Made by a program: the position numbers and the translations under genes. Below the pieces are notes generated by a model. It saw only the letters and a list, made by a program, of their open reading frames with translations, did no database searches and was not told the origin of the DNA. A stretch of DNA of 37,188 nt from Azospirillum sp. B21 (GTDB lineage Bacteria; Pseudomonadota; Alphaproteobacteria; Azospirillales; Azospirillaceae), in contig NZ_VTTO01000033.1 in NCBI RefSeq assembly GCF_008364825.1, positions 1 to 37,188 on the forward strand, in the 5' to 3' direction. Shown in pieces: positions 8,505 through 16,837 of this stretch. The first letter of the stretch is position 1. Each line of letters begins with the position of its first letter.

Positions 8505-8651
8505 GGCGAATGACGCTCCTGCCGAGCTGCGGATCGACATCACGCCATGACTTGCAGGCACCCGTGGCCGACCCCCTGACATTCCAGGCTCCCGTTGCGT
8601 GGCTTTCTCGGGTTGACGACATCATGCGCAGCTCTTCGAGGGTTCAAGGCG
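8505..8651. other. Gene-free spacer inside the catabolic operon
   Basis: A 147-bp gap between the SDR stop and the GST start, the longest in the minus-strand operon. I see no open gene, no clear terminator and no convincing promoter; the GST ribosome-binding site (AGGAG) is at its left edge. It may hold an internal promoter or processing site, but nothing in the sequence shows that. Confidence 0.5.
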
Positions 8652-9434
8652 TCAGCGCGGCGCCATGCGGAGGGCCCCATCCACGCGGATGGACTCAGCG
8701 TTCATGTAGCCGCAAGTGACCAGAAACTCGACGGCCTGCGCGAATTCATCGGGGTCGCCCAAACGCTTGGGAAAGGGCACGCTGGCCGCCAGCGCCTGCT
8801 TGACGTTGTCCGGCAGGGCCAGCAGCAAGGGGGTGCCGAAGATCCCCGGCAGGATGGTGTTGACGCGAACGCCTTCGTCCATCAGGTCGCGTGCGATCGG
8901 CAAGGTCATGCCCATGACGGCGGCCTTGCTGGCGGCATAGCTGGCCTGGCCGACCTGGCCGTCCACCGCAGCGGCCGAAGCGGTGTTGACCACGACGCCG
9001 CGGTCGCCGTCGGCCAGCGGTTCCAGCGCCAGCATGCCCGCCGTCGATTTGGCAATGCAGCGGAACGTGCCCACCAGGTTGATCTGCACGATGCGGTTGA
9101 AGCGATCCACCGCACTCGGGCGGATCTCGCCCGTTTTCCGGTCGCGACTGACGGTCTTGACGGCGTCGGCCGTGCCGGCGCAGTTGACCAGAATGCGTTC
9201 CTGCCCGATCGCGGCACGGGCTTTGGCGAAGGCCGCGTCCACCTGCTCCTCGGACGTCACGTCCACGTTGCAGTAAACACCGCCAAGCTCGCTGGCCAAC
9301 GCCTGGCCGACGGCTTCGTTCATGTCGAAGATGGCGACCTTGACGCCATGGCTGGCCAAACGCCGGGCCGTGGCGGCCCCCAGGCCGGAAGCCCCCCCGG
9401 TGATGACGGCAGAAATGTCGGAATTGAGTTGCAT
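8652..9434 (-). CDS. 3-hydroxyacyl-CoA dehydrogenase, SDR type (HSD10-like)
   Basis: Short-chain dehydrogenase, 260 aa, most like type-2 3-hydroxyacyl-CoA dehydrogenase (HSD17B10), which oxidises 3-hydroxyacyl-CoA and 2-methyl-3-hydroxyacyl-CoA with NAD. The nucleotide-binding motif is TGGASGLG (12-19), Asp37 (FDMNE) fits NAD preference, NCAG is at 84-87, and the catalytic Tyr166-Lys170 pair lies in SYAASK. The insertion near 91-108 (VKTVSRDRKTGEIRP) and the ending GYMNAESIRVDGALRMAPR match the HSD10 subgroup. It would catalyse the third beta-oxidation step after the hydratase encoded immediately upstream. ATG at 9434 with AAGGAA. Confidence 0.9.
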   Translation of the reverse strand: MQLNSDISAVITGGASGLGAATARRLASHGVKVAIFDMNEAVGQALASELGGVYCNVDVTSEEQVDAAFAKARAAIGQERILVNCAGTADAVKTVSRDRKTGEIRPSAVDRFNRIVQINLVGTFRCIAKSTAGMLALEPLADGDRGVVVNTASAAAVDGQVGQASYAASKAAVMGMTLPIARDLMDEGVRVNTILPGIFGTPLLLALPDNVKQALAASVPFPKRLGDPDEFAQAVEFLVTCGYMNAESIRVDGALRMAPR

Positions 9435-9463
9435 GGTTTTTCCTTGAAGATGACAGACAGGCG

Positions 9464-10264
9464 TTATTGGCCGGTGAATTTGGGGGTGCGCTTGCCCAGG
9501 AATGCCGCTTGCCCTTCGAGGTTGTCGGCCGAACGCAAAGCGACAACGAAATTGCGCTTCTCATGCTCCAGGCCCTGCGCGAGCGGGGTTTCAAAGCTGG
9601 CCAGGGCCGCATCTTTCGCCAGCGCCACGGCCAGCGGCGAATTGGCCGCAATCCGGCAGGCCATCGCCAGCGCCGTCGGCAGGGCCTGGCCATCAGCCGT
9701 CACTTCGGCGACGATGCCAACGTCGCATGCCTTGCGGGCGTCCATGAAATCGCCGGTCAGCAGCAGCGCCATGGCCTTGGACTTGCCGATGGCGTGAACC
9801 AGGCGCTGGGTGCCGCCGGCACCGGGAATGGCGCCCAGCTTGACTTCCGGCACGCCGAACTTGGCGGACTCGCCAGCAATCACGATGTCGCAGGCCAGCG
9901 CCAGTTCCATGCCGCCGCCCAGCGCGACCTTTTCCACCGCCGCGATGACGGGCTTGGGGAAGCGCCCCAGCGCCGCAAAAAAGTCCCAGCCCGTTGCCGA
10001 GCGGTCGCCCAGCAGCGGCGCGGCACGCAGCACTTCAAAGGCCGTGATGTCGGCGCCCGCGCAAAACACGTCCTCGGCGCCGGTGATGATGACGGCTCGC
10101 ACGGCATCGTCGTCGCGCAGTTGCGCAAGCTGCGCGCGCAGGCCATCGAATACCGCGCGGTTCAGGCTGTTCTTCGCACGCGGGCGGTTGATGGTCAGGG
10201 TGACGACGGCGCCGTCACGGCTCACGAGCACTTCACTGGCTTCGCTCATGGTGGCCCCGCTCAT
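9464..10264 (-). CDS. Enoyl-CoA hydratase/isomerase family protein
   Basis: Crotonase-family enzyme, 266 aa, expected to hydrate the 2-enoyl-CoA made by the acyl-CoA dehydrogenase. Both catalytic glutamates of true hydratases are present: Glu120 in LGGGMELAL and Glu140 in GVPEVKLGAIPGAGGTQRL. The oxyanion-hole segment is FCAGADI (67-73). The C-terminal LEGQAAFLGKRTPKFTG is typical. The ATG at 10264 overlaps the thiolase stop by ATGA; a second ATG at 10249 could also serve. The intact glutamate pair argues for hydratase rather than isomerase activity. Confidence 0.92.
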   Translation of the reverse strand: MSGATMSEASEVLVSRDGAVVTLTINRPRAKNSLNRAVFDGLRAQLAQLRDDDAVRAVIITGAEDVFCAGADITAFEVLRAAPLLGDRSATGWDFFAALGRFPKPVIAAVEKVALGGGMELALACDIVIAGESAKFGVPEVKLGAIPGAGGTQRLVHAIGKSKAMALLLTGDFMDARKACDVGIVAEVTADGQALPTALAMACRIAANSPLAVALAKDAALASFETPLAQGLEHEKRNFVVALRSADNLEGQAAFLGKRTPKFTGQ

Positions 10265-11442
10265 GCAAGCCGCTCGATGATGGTGGTGTTGGCCGTGCCC
10301 GAAGCCTCGCAGATGGTCTGCAGGCCATAGCGGCCGCCCCGGCGCTCCAGTTCATACAGCAGGTCGGTGAGCATGCGCGCGCCGGTGGAGCCCAGCGGAT
10401 GGCCGATGGCCATCGAGCCGCCATTGACGTTGAGGCGGTCGTCCGGGATGCCGAACTCCTGCTGGAACATCAGCGGTACGCCGCCGAAAGCCTCGTTGAC
10501 CTCGAACAGGTCGATGTCGTTGATGGTCAGGCCCGATTCCTTCAGTGCCTTGCGGGTGGAGTCGAGCACGGCGGTGAACTGGATCACCGGGTCGGCGGCG
10601 GCCACTGCCGTGCTGACGAAGCGCGCACGCGGCTTCAGGCCATGCTTCTTGGCATAGGCGCGGCTGGCGATCAGCAGCGCGGCGGCACCATCGCTGACCT
10701 GCGACGAGTTGCCGGCGGTGGTGGTGCCGTTGGCGGCAAACACGGCTTTCAGCGTGGCCATCTTTTCGGGGTCGGGGTTGGCGCGCACGCCCTCGTCGGC
10801 GGCGACGACCGGACTGTTCGGGTCGGCCGGGTCCTCGGTCAGATGCACCAGTTGGTCCTTGATGCGACCGGCCTGAATCGCCTCGGTGGCGCGCTTATGG
10901 CTCCGCACTGCGGAGGCATCCAGGGTTTCACGCGTGAGGCCGAAGCGCGTGTTCAGCAACTCCGACGAAACGCCTTGCGGTATCAGCGGGTTGTCCTGGT
11001 AGCGCGCCAGTTCGCGCGGGCTGTATTGCGAACCGAGCGGCGCGCCGGGCTTGAACGACGGCGGCAGTGGCGCCTGCGACATCGACTCCACCCCCCCGCC
11101 GATGGCCAACTGGTAGGCACCCGCCTGGATGCCATGCACGGCAAAACTCACCGCCTGCTGGCCCGAGCCGCATTGCCGATCGACCGTCACCGCCGGCACG
11201 GATTCGGGCAGCCCCGCCGCCAATACGGCATGTCGGCCCAGGTTGCCGTGCTGCTGGTCCCACTGCAGCACGCAGCCGATGATCACGTCGTCCAGATCGG
11301 CGGGGTTGACGCCGGACCGCTCGACCAACTGGCGCAGCGTCTCGGCCATCAGATCGACGGGATGCCACTTGTGCAGGCGCCCGCCGCGCTTGCCCACGGG
11401 GGTGCGCAGCGCACCGACGATAACGGGTTCATGGTCATTCAT
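10261..11442 (-). CDS. Acetyl-CoA acetyltransferase/3-ketoacyl-CoA thiolase
   Basis: Thiolase of 393 aa that would cleave the 3-ketoacyl-CoA. Nucleophile Cys91 lies in VDRQCGSGQQAV, catalytic His348 in GGSMAIGHPLGSTGAR, and the second Cys378 in QTICEASGTANTTIIE. That last motif departs from the usual CxGxGxG (here CEASGTA), which may affect chain-length or branch specificity. The frame is open for 984 bases further upstream, but that part is antisense-like read-through of the synthetase gene; the ATG at 11442 with AGGAGA is the clear start. It overlaps the hydratase gene. Steroid and medium-chain thiolases are possible alternatives within the family. Confidence 0.92.
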   Translation of the reverse strand: MNDHEPVIVGALRTPVGKRGGRLHKWHPVDLMAETLRQLVERSGVNPADLDDVIIGCVLQWDQQHGNLGRHAVLAAGLPESVPAVTVDRQCGSGQQAVSFAVHGIQAGAYQLAIGGGVESMSQAPLPPSFKPGAPLGSQYSPRELARYQDNPLIPQGVSSELLNTRFGLTRETLDASAVRSHKRATEAIQAGRIKDQLVHLTEDPADPNSPVVAADEGVRANPDPEKMATLKAVFAANGTTTAGNSSQVSDGAAALLIASRAYAKKHGLKPRARFVSTAVAAADPVIQFTAVLDSTRKALKESGLTINDIDLFEVNEAFGGVPLMFQQEFGIPDDRLNVNGGSMAIGHPLGSTGARMLTDLLYELERRGGRYGLQTICEASGTANTTIIERLA

Positions 11443-11486
11443 CTGGTTCTCCTGTGTAAGAAACTGGGTGTCACGCAAAGTGGCGT

Positions 11487-13154
11487 TCAGGCGGCGTAGC
11501 GCTCTGCCTGCTCGACGCGGATGCGCTTCTTGTCGATCTTGCCGACGCTGGTCTTGGGGATGGTCTCGACGAACAGGATCTGATCCGGCAACTGCCACTT
11601 TGCGAAGGCGCTGGTCAGGTGTTCCTGCAATTGCTCCTGGGTCGCCTGCTGGCCGGGCCTCAGCACCACCAGGGCCAGCGGCCGCTCCTGCCACTTCGGA
11701 TGCGGAACCCCGACCACCGCGGCGTCGCGCACGGCCGGGTGGCCCATGAGCAGGTTTTCCATGTCGATGGAAGAGATCCATTCGCCACCGCTCTTGATCA
11801 CGTCCTTGATGCGGTCGGTAACCTTGAGGTAGCCGTTCTCGTCCACCGTGCCGACATCGCCCGAGCGCCACCAGCCGCCCTCCAGGAAGCGATCGCCCGA
11901 ATCGGGCATGTCGTGGTAACTGGTCGTGATCCAGGGGCCGCGCAGGCAAATCTCGCCGGCCGACTGGCCGTCGTGCGGCAGATCCTGGTCGTTGGCATCG
12001 AGGATGCGGATGTCCACGCCGGTCAGGACCAGGCCCTGCTTGCGCTTGAGATTCCACCGCTCGTCCTGAGTCAAGCGCTTCCTCAACGTGGGCTTGAGGC
12101 GGTTGACGGTCACCAGCGTCGTGGCTTCGGTGGCGCCGTAGCCGTGCACCACCTCGGCACCCGTGAGTTCGTGGAAGCCGATCATCATCGACAGCGGCGG
12201 CTCGCTCGCGCCGGACAGCATGCGCATGCGGCTGAAGTCCGGCTTGACCGGCAGCGTCTCGATGTACTGCAGCATCGGTTGGAAGATGGCCGGTGCGCCG
12301 TTGGTGATGGTCACGCCCTCGGCAATCATGGTGTCGACCAGCGGCTTGGTGTCCTCGGCAGCGTAGCGTCCCGGCAGCACGATCTTGTCGGCCAGCAGCG
12401 TGGCGGCCTGTGGTAAGCCCCAGCACTGCCCGTGGAACATGGGCGTGATGAGCATGACGCAGTCGTCCAGCGTCATGCCCATGTTGGTGGCCATGCCCGT
12501 GGAGTGCAGGTAGATGCCGCGGTGCGAGTAGTACACGCCCTTGGGTTTGCCCGTGGTGCCGGTGGTGTAGCAGGCGCTGTAAGCCGAGGTTTCGTCGATC
12601 TCGGGCCAGTCGATCTTGGCATCAGCAGCGGCCAGCAGGTCTTCGTAGTGCAGCAGCGGTTTCAGCGTGGTCTTGATCTGGTCCAGCGGCTTGTCGGTCA
12701 TCACGATCCAGCCCTTGATCTGGGGCGAGTTCGCTGCGACGGATTCGGCGATCGGCAGCAAGGACTCGTCCACGCAAACGTAAGACACCTTGCTGTGGCC
12801 GACCACGTAGCCCAGGTCCTCGGCGCCCAGGCGCAGATTCATCTGCAGCATGACCGCGCCCAGGCCGGGGATGGACCAGTACAGCTCGAAGTGGCGCCGG
12901 CTGTTCCAGTCCAGCACACCGACGCGGTCGCCCGGCTCGACACCGAGCGCGCGCAGCGCATTGGCGCTGCGGCAGACGCGCGCGTAGCAGTCGGCATAGG
13001 TGTAGCGATCCCAGCCGCCATCGGGTGTGCGGTAGACGATCTCCTGGTCCCCGTGGGTGCGCGCGGCGTGCCGGATCAGCGTCGTGGTGTTGAGCTGGCG
13101 TTCGTTGCCCGTGGTGGACGGGCAGCCGCGGATGGGCTGGGTGGTGCTGGTCAT
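11487..13154 (-). CDS. Fatty acyl-CoA synthetase (AMP-binding, AlkK/DmdB-like)
   Basis: ATP-dependent CoA ligase of 555 aa that activates the imported acid. Visible motifs are YTTGTTGKPKGV (P-loop-like A3), YGATEATTLV (A5), SGDVGTVDENGYLKVTDRIKD (A7-A8, split here as its key residues Asp of SGD and Arg of DRIKD), and the catalytic Lys539 in PKTSVGK. It resembles medium-chain synthetases such as AlkK and the methylmercaptopropionate ligase DmdB. The ATG at 13154 follows AGGAG; a longer open frame to 13394 is non-coding read-through. It lies 11 bp after the racemase gene, so thioester formation and stereo-inversion are co-expressed. Confidence 0.92.
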   Translation of the reverse strand: MTSTTQPIRGCPSTTGNERQLNTTTLIRHAARTHGDQEIVYRTPDGGWDRYTYADCYARVCRSANALRALGVEPGDRVGVLDWNSRRHFELYWSIPGLGAVMLQMNLRLGAEDLGYVVGHSKVSYVCVDESLLPIAESVAANSPQIKGWIVMTDKPLDQIKTTLKPLLHYEDLLAAADAKIDWPEIDETSAYSACYTTGTTGKPKGVYYSHRGIYLHSTGMATNMGMTLDDCVMLITPMFHGQCWGLPQAATLLADKIVLPGRYAAEDTKPLVDTMIAEGVTITNGAPAIFQPMLQYIETLPVKPDFSRMRMLSGASEPPLSMMIGFHELTGAEVVHGYGATEATTLVTVNRLKPTLRKRLTQDERWNLKRKQGLVLTGVDIRILDANDQDLPHDGQSAGEICLRGPWITTSYHDMPDSGDRFLEGGWWRSGDVGTVDENGYLKVTDRIKDVIKSGGEWISSIDMENLLMGHPAVRDAAVVGVPHPKWQERPLALVVLRPGQQATQEQLQEHLTSAFAKWQLPDQILFVETIPKTSVGKIDKKRIRVEQAERYAA

Positions 13155-13165
13155 TTTCTGGTCTC

Positions 13166-14233
13166 CTAAGTAATTGCGTTGAGTGCCTGGAACCGTGGGG
13201 CCGGGGCCGCCTCGATGGCGCCGGAGGGGGTGGTCTGGTAGATACCCCGTGCCGCGTTGTGCGGATGCCGCGCCGCCTCGGCCAGGCTGAGCACGGGCGC
13301 GAAGCAGGCGTCGCTGCCTTCGAGCAACGCGCACCAGTGCGCCCTGGGTTGGCTGCGGATGAGGGCCGCAATGCGCTCCTTCAGCGCTGGCCACGTCGTC
13401 GTGTCGTACTGGTCGGCAGGGTTCACGTCCGTCAGGCCCAGCTTCGACAGCAGCAGTGCGTGGAACGCGGGCTCCACCACCGCGAGGCTGATGAAGCCGC
13501 CGTCGGCACAGGCGTACACGTCATAGAACGGCGAATCGTGAAACGGGCTCGGCTTCGTGCCGTCGATCTGCCCATTGGCGCGAATCCAATGCACCAGCGT
13601 GCCCATCATGGCCACGATGTCGATGATGGCGGCATCCACGACCCGGCCGCGGCCACTGCCCCTACCGTTACCGCGCGCATCGACCAGCGCGCAGGCGACA
13701 CCGAAGGCCATGCCCAGCGCCCCGGCCGCGTCCCCGAGCACCGAGGGCGGCACGATGGGCATCTGCCCCTTGCGGGCCGACAGCGACAGCAGGCCCGTCA
13801 GCGCCACGTAGTTCAGGTCGTGGCCAGCGGCCCGGGAGAGCGGGCCGTCCTGGCCCCAGCCCGTCATCCGGCCATAGACCAGCTTGGGGTTGCGCGCCGC
13901 GCATTCGGCGGGGCCGAACCCCAGCCGTTCCATCACGCCGGGGCGAAAGCCTTCGATCAGAACGTCGGACTGGCCGATCAGATCCAGGGCGCGCGCCTTG
14001 CCGCCGGGCGACTTCAGGTCGGTGATCTCGACCGTCTTGCCCCGGTGCAGCGGGTTGGCCGCCGCCCCGCCCAGCGGCTGCGCCCCGGCGGCCTGCTCGG
14101 CCCGTGTCAGCGCAATCACCTCGGCACCCATGTCGGCCAGCATCATGGCGGCCAGCGGGCCCGGCCCGATCCCTTCGAACTCCACCACACGGACGCCGTG
14201 CAGTGGCTTTTGCAGCATGTGCGAGGCGTTCAC
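13166..14233 (-). CDS. Alpha-methylacyl-CoA racemase-like (CaiB/BaiF CoA-transferase family III)
   Basis: Family III CoA-transferase fold, 355 aa, most like alpha-methylacyl-CoA racemase. The racemase residues known from the M. tuberculosis enzyme (His126, Asp156, Glu241) have counterparts here: His138 in AAGHDLNYVALTG, Asp168 in VLGDAAGALG, and Glu254 in AVVEPAFH. True CoA-transferases use a different Asp nucleophile, so racemisation of a 2-methylacyl-CoA is the better guess. The start is a GTG at 14233 with GAGGAA seven bases away, overlapping the dehydrogenase stop as GTGA; ATG at 14218 is an alternative. It is the main clue that the pathway handles a 2-methyl-branched acid. Confidence 0.87.
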   Translation of the reverse strand: MNASHMLQKPLHGVRVVEFEGIGPGPLAAMMLADMGAEVIALTRAEQAAGAQPLGGAAANPLHRGKTVEITDLKSPGGKARALDLIGQSDVLIEGFRPGVMERLGFGPAECAARNPKLVYGRMTGWGQDGPLSRAAGHDLNYVALTGLLSLSARKGQMPIVPPSVLGDAAGALGMAFGVACALVDARGNGRGSGRGRVVDAAIIDIVAMMGTLVHWIRANGQIDGTKPSPFHDSPFYDVYACADGGFISLAVVEPAFHALLLSKLGLTDVNPADQYDTTTWPALKERIAALIRSQPRAHWCALLEGSDACFAPVLSLAEAARHPHNAARGIYQTTPSGAIEAAPAPRFQALNAIT

Positions 14234-15375
14234 AGCTTCCTCGCAATCAGTTCTTTCATGACCTCGTTCGCGCCGCCGTAGATCTTCTGCACGCGCGAGG
14301 TGGTGTACATGCGCGCGATCGGGTATTCGTACATGTAGCCGTAGCCGCCGAACATCTGCAGGCACTCGTCCACCACGCGGCACTGCTGCTCGCTGCACCA
14401 CCACTTGGCCATGTACGCGGCTTCGGCGTCGAGCTTTCCGTCCAGCAGCCGCTGGATGCAGTCGTTGACGAAGGTGCGCACCACGTGAGCGGTGGTGGCG
14501 ATCTCGGCCAGCTTGTGGCGCGTGGTCTGCATCTCGAACAGCGGTGCGCCGAAAATCTTGCGCTCCTTCGTGTATTCGACGGTGAGTTCCAGGGCCCGGT
14601 CGATGATGGCCGCCGCAGGCACGGCGATGGTCATGCGTTCGTAGGGCAACTGGCCCATCAACTGCTTGAAACCAAGCCCTTCGACGCCCCCCAGGACTTG
14701 ATCGACCGGCACGCGCACCCCGTCGAAGAAGAGTTCGGCGGTGTCCGACGCATGCAGGCCGATCTTGTCGAGCAGGCGGCCCACGCGGAACCCTGGCAGG
14801 TTCTCGGTCTCCACCACGATCAGCGAAAGGCCTCGGCTGCCCGCCTCGCCGGTGCGTGCGACCACAATCAGCAGATTGCAGGTGTAGCCGTTGGTGATGA
14901 AGGTCTTGGCACCGTCGATCACGTAGTGGTCGCCATCACGGCGCGCGCGGGTGGCGATGGCCTTGAGGTCCGTCCCGCAGCCGGGTTCGGTCATCGCAAT
15001 GCCGAGCAGCATCTCGCCGCTGCTCAGCTTGGGCAGCCAGCGCTGCTTCTGCTCCTCGGTGCCGTAGTCCATGATGTAGTGCGCAGCGATGCTGTTCACC
15101 TGGACGTTGTTGGGCATTTCCGCTCTGGTCAACTCATCCTGTACCACCAGCTGGTAGGCAATGCTGGCCCCGGTGCCGCCGTAGGCTTCGGGCATTTCGG
15201 GCAGCATGAACCCCATCTCGCCGAAGGGCCGCCAGGTCTCGCGCGGGACGTAGCCCTGTTCGCGCCAAGCGGGCAGGTGCGGAGCCATCTCGGCGGCGAT
15301 GTAGCGGCGCACCTGGTCGCGAAAGGTCTCGATGTCGCTGTCCATCCAGGGTTGACGGTGCAATTGCGGCAGCAT
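14230..15375 (-). CDS. Acyl-CoA dehydrogenase (long-chain/isovaleryl-like)
   Basis: FAD-dependent dehydrogenase, 381 aa, first gene of the minus-strand operon. It introduces the 2,3-double bond and passes electrons to ETF. MLLGIAMTEPGCGTD (122-136) is the FAD/substrate motif. The C-terminal motif is YGGANEVMKELIAR, with Gly where many family members have the catalytic Glu. As in long-chain and isovaleryl-CoA dehydrogenases, the base is instead probably Glu246 in QLPYERM. The ATG at 15375 has GAGGAG upstream. The gene encoded at 21622-23317 (ETF) would be its electron acceptor although it lies in a different operon. Confidence 0.92.
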   Translation of the reverse strand: MLPQLHRQPWMDSDIETFRDQVRRYIAAEMAPHLPAWREQGYVPRETWRPFGEMGFMLPEMPEAYGGTGASIAYQLVVQDELTRAEMPNNVQVNSIAAHYIMDYGTEEQKQRWLPKLSSGEMLLGIAMTEPGCGTDLKAIATRARRDGDHYVIDGAKTFITNGYTCNLLIVVARTGEAGSRGLSLIVVETENLPGFRVGRLLDKIGLHASDTAELFFDGVRVPVDQVLGGVEGLGFKQLMGQLPYERMTIAVPAAAIIDRALELTVEYTKERKIFGAPLFEMQTTRHKLAEIATTAHVVRTFVNDCIQRLLDGKLDAEAAYMAKWWCSEQQCRVVDECLQMFGGYGYMYEYPIARMYTTSRVQKIYGGANEVMKELIARKL

Positions 15376-15390
15376 GGGAGCGCTCCTCAG

Positions 15391-15413
15391 AAGGTTTGTA
15401 CGATGAAGGTTTG
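15391..15413. repeat. Direct repeat AAGGTTTG x2 before the catabolic operon
   Basis: Two exact copies of AAGGTTTG (15391-15398 and 15406-15413) lie 15 bp apart, just upstream of the ribosome-binding site of the acyl-CoA dehydrogenase gene. Paired direct half-sites are typical of AraC-family activators, and an araC gene is next door. However, the spacing is shorter than the usual two-turn spacing and the site is very close to the start codon, so its role is uncertain. Confidence 0.3.
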
Positions 15414-15522
15414 AAAACTTGGCCAGCGATGCGGCCCCGGGTCATGCCCGCATACCCACAACGGGGCGGGCGAAGCGTCGAATCTCTGCGTTCTCAGTCT
15501 GTCCAGGGCATATGGTCGGCAT

Positions 15523-16572
15523 TCAGCCCGTGCGCGTCTTGCCCGCCAGTGCATGGCAAGTTGACTTTGCGTGTGCAAGGGAAAGCCCGGCTGACTCGAC
15601 CGGGCCGATGGCGGAGCCGTGAGCAGTCATGCCGCGTGCATCGCTGGGCGACACTCCAAAGCGTTGTTTGAATGCGCGGCAGAAATGGCTGGTGGAGTTG
15701 AAGCCCCAGTGAAAGGCGATCGCCGAGACCTGCAGATGCCGGCAGACCGGGTCAACGAGTGTCCGCCAGCACGCTTGCAATCGGCTTTCCAGGATGTGGC
15801 CGACCACCGTGGTATCGCCCTGCGCAAACAGCGCATGAAGGTAACGCAGTGAAATACCGTGCGCCGCGGCGATGCGTGCCGGACTCAGGTCATCCTCTTG
15901 AAAATGCTGGGCGATGTAGGCAAGTACTCGTTCGCGCAACGCGGCCATGGCCGTGAATCGAGTGGCGCTCTCCGGCTCTGGCAGCGCAATGTCCAGAAGC
16001 CCGATCACCGTGCGGCAAAGGGCGACGTGGGCGGAGGGCGGCACGGCGCCGATCTCCTTTGCCAACCCCATCAGGTGTTGGCTGAGCAGTGAGCCCACGC
16101 CTGTGTGACTGTCAATGCGGCAGGCTGCGGGCGGCTGCTTGCGGCCCGGTAGATGCTCGCGCATGAGCTGCCAGGGAATCATCAACGACACGCTGTGGGT
16201 TCGTTCCAGCACCTCATAGTCTTGCCGCTGATCGGTACGCCAGAGGAACATGTCGCCCTCGCAGATTGGCGTGTCCCACTGCTGCAACTGTACTCGGCCG
16301 CTCAGGTTCAGCTGCAGCCCCAGGCAGAACTCATCGTCGAATGACGAATGTCCAGGAGGAGACTGCTCGACGCAAGCACCGGTCACGGTGCATACCAAGG
16401 AGGCTCCGGCGAGTTCGTGTCGCCGCAACTTCGCCTGGAATGCAGCAGGCTTCGCCGGGGAGGAAAGACTCCAGCGCTGGAAGGAGTCCTTGAGGATCGC
16501 TTCCGTCGCATCTATCCTGCCCTCGATGGGCGCATGGTCGATGGACCATTCCATGGGTGACTGTTGCAGCAC
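15523..16572 (-). CDS. AraC-family transcriptional regulator 1
   Basis: Activator-type regulator, 349 aa, with an N-terminal AraC-binding-like domain (about 20-200; WDTPICEGDMFLWRTDQRQDYE is a jelly-roll segment of the FeaR/XylS-like group) and a C-terminal double HTH (about 225-325: LSPARIAAAHGISLRYLHALF, then AIAFHWGFNSTSHFCRAFKQRFGVSPSDAR). The start chosen is a GTG at 16572 with AGGAG seven bases away; the ATG at 16554 is an alternative. The last 27 residues after SPSDARGMTAHGSAI are not family sequence: they come from antisense reading of a dispersed repeat (15534-15595). It lies upstream of the minus-strand catabolic operon in the same direction and is the likely local regulator. Confidence 0.88.
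   Translation of the reverse strand: MLQQSPMEWSIDHAPIEGRIDATEAILKDSFQRWSLSSPAKPAAFQAKLRRHELAGASLVCTVTGACVEQSPPGHSSFDDEFCLGLQLNLSGRVQLQQWDTPICEGDMFLWRTDQRQDYEVLERTHSVSLMIPWQLMREHLPGRKQPPAACRIDSHTGVGSLLSQHLMGLAKEIGAVPPSAHVALCRTVIGLLDIALPEPESATRFTAMAALRERVLAYIAQHFQEDDLSPARIAAAHGISLRYLHALFAQGDTTVVGHILESRLQACWRTLVDPVCRHLQVSAIAFHWGFNSTSHFCRAFKQRFGVSPSDARGMTAHGSAIGPVESAGLSLAHAKSTCHALAGKTRTG
15534..15595 (+). repeat. Dispersed inverted repeat, left copy
   Basis: A 62-bp segment matches the complement of 18747-18808. The first 36 bases differ at one position (A at 15558 versus G); the last 26 differ at 8. The two copies face each other and enclose araC1, the SDR gene and araC2. This copy overlaps the 3' end of araC1 and supplies its last codons. 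I do not recognise it as an IS end, and no transposase is nearby. Confidence 0.8.
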
Positions 16573-16837
16573 TTGTCGTCTCCTGAATCTGCCCCCAGAC
16601 GCCGCAGCCCATCGGGACCGGAGCGTCGACACCGTGGCGTGCTTTCGTGCGGCGCTCAGGGTACCCAAGGCATACAGGCAATCGTAGGCAGCGGTGCTTG
16701 GCGCGGCAATGACGGATGGTCTCGATCAACTGACAAGGCACCTCTTTCGACGGATGGGGGAGCGAGGCAACCCCGCAGCCGAGCGGCCCTGCGCTAACCT
16801 CCCGGCATCGACGGCGAACTGAAGATGCAAGGAGACG
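16573..16837. promoter_or_regulatory. Divergent intergenic region araC1 / SDR
   Basis: A 265-bp gap between the divergently transcribed araC1 and SDR genes must hold both their promoters. I see the ribosome-binding sites (AGGAG on each side) but no sigma-70 hexamer pair or symmetric operator that I would defend. No small gene is apparent. Confidence 0.4.

Noticed and set aside
11443..12426. N-terminal extension of the thiolase frame
   Set aside because: It is out-of-frame reading of the synthetase gene; the ATG at 11442 has a clear ribosome-binding site and canonical thiolase start.
13155..13394. N-terminal extension of the acyl-CoA synthetase
   Set aside because: Overlaps the racemase gene in another frame; the ATG at 13154 with AGGAG begins the family sequence.
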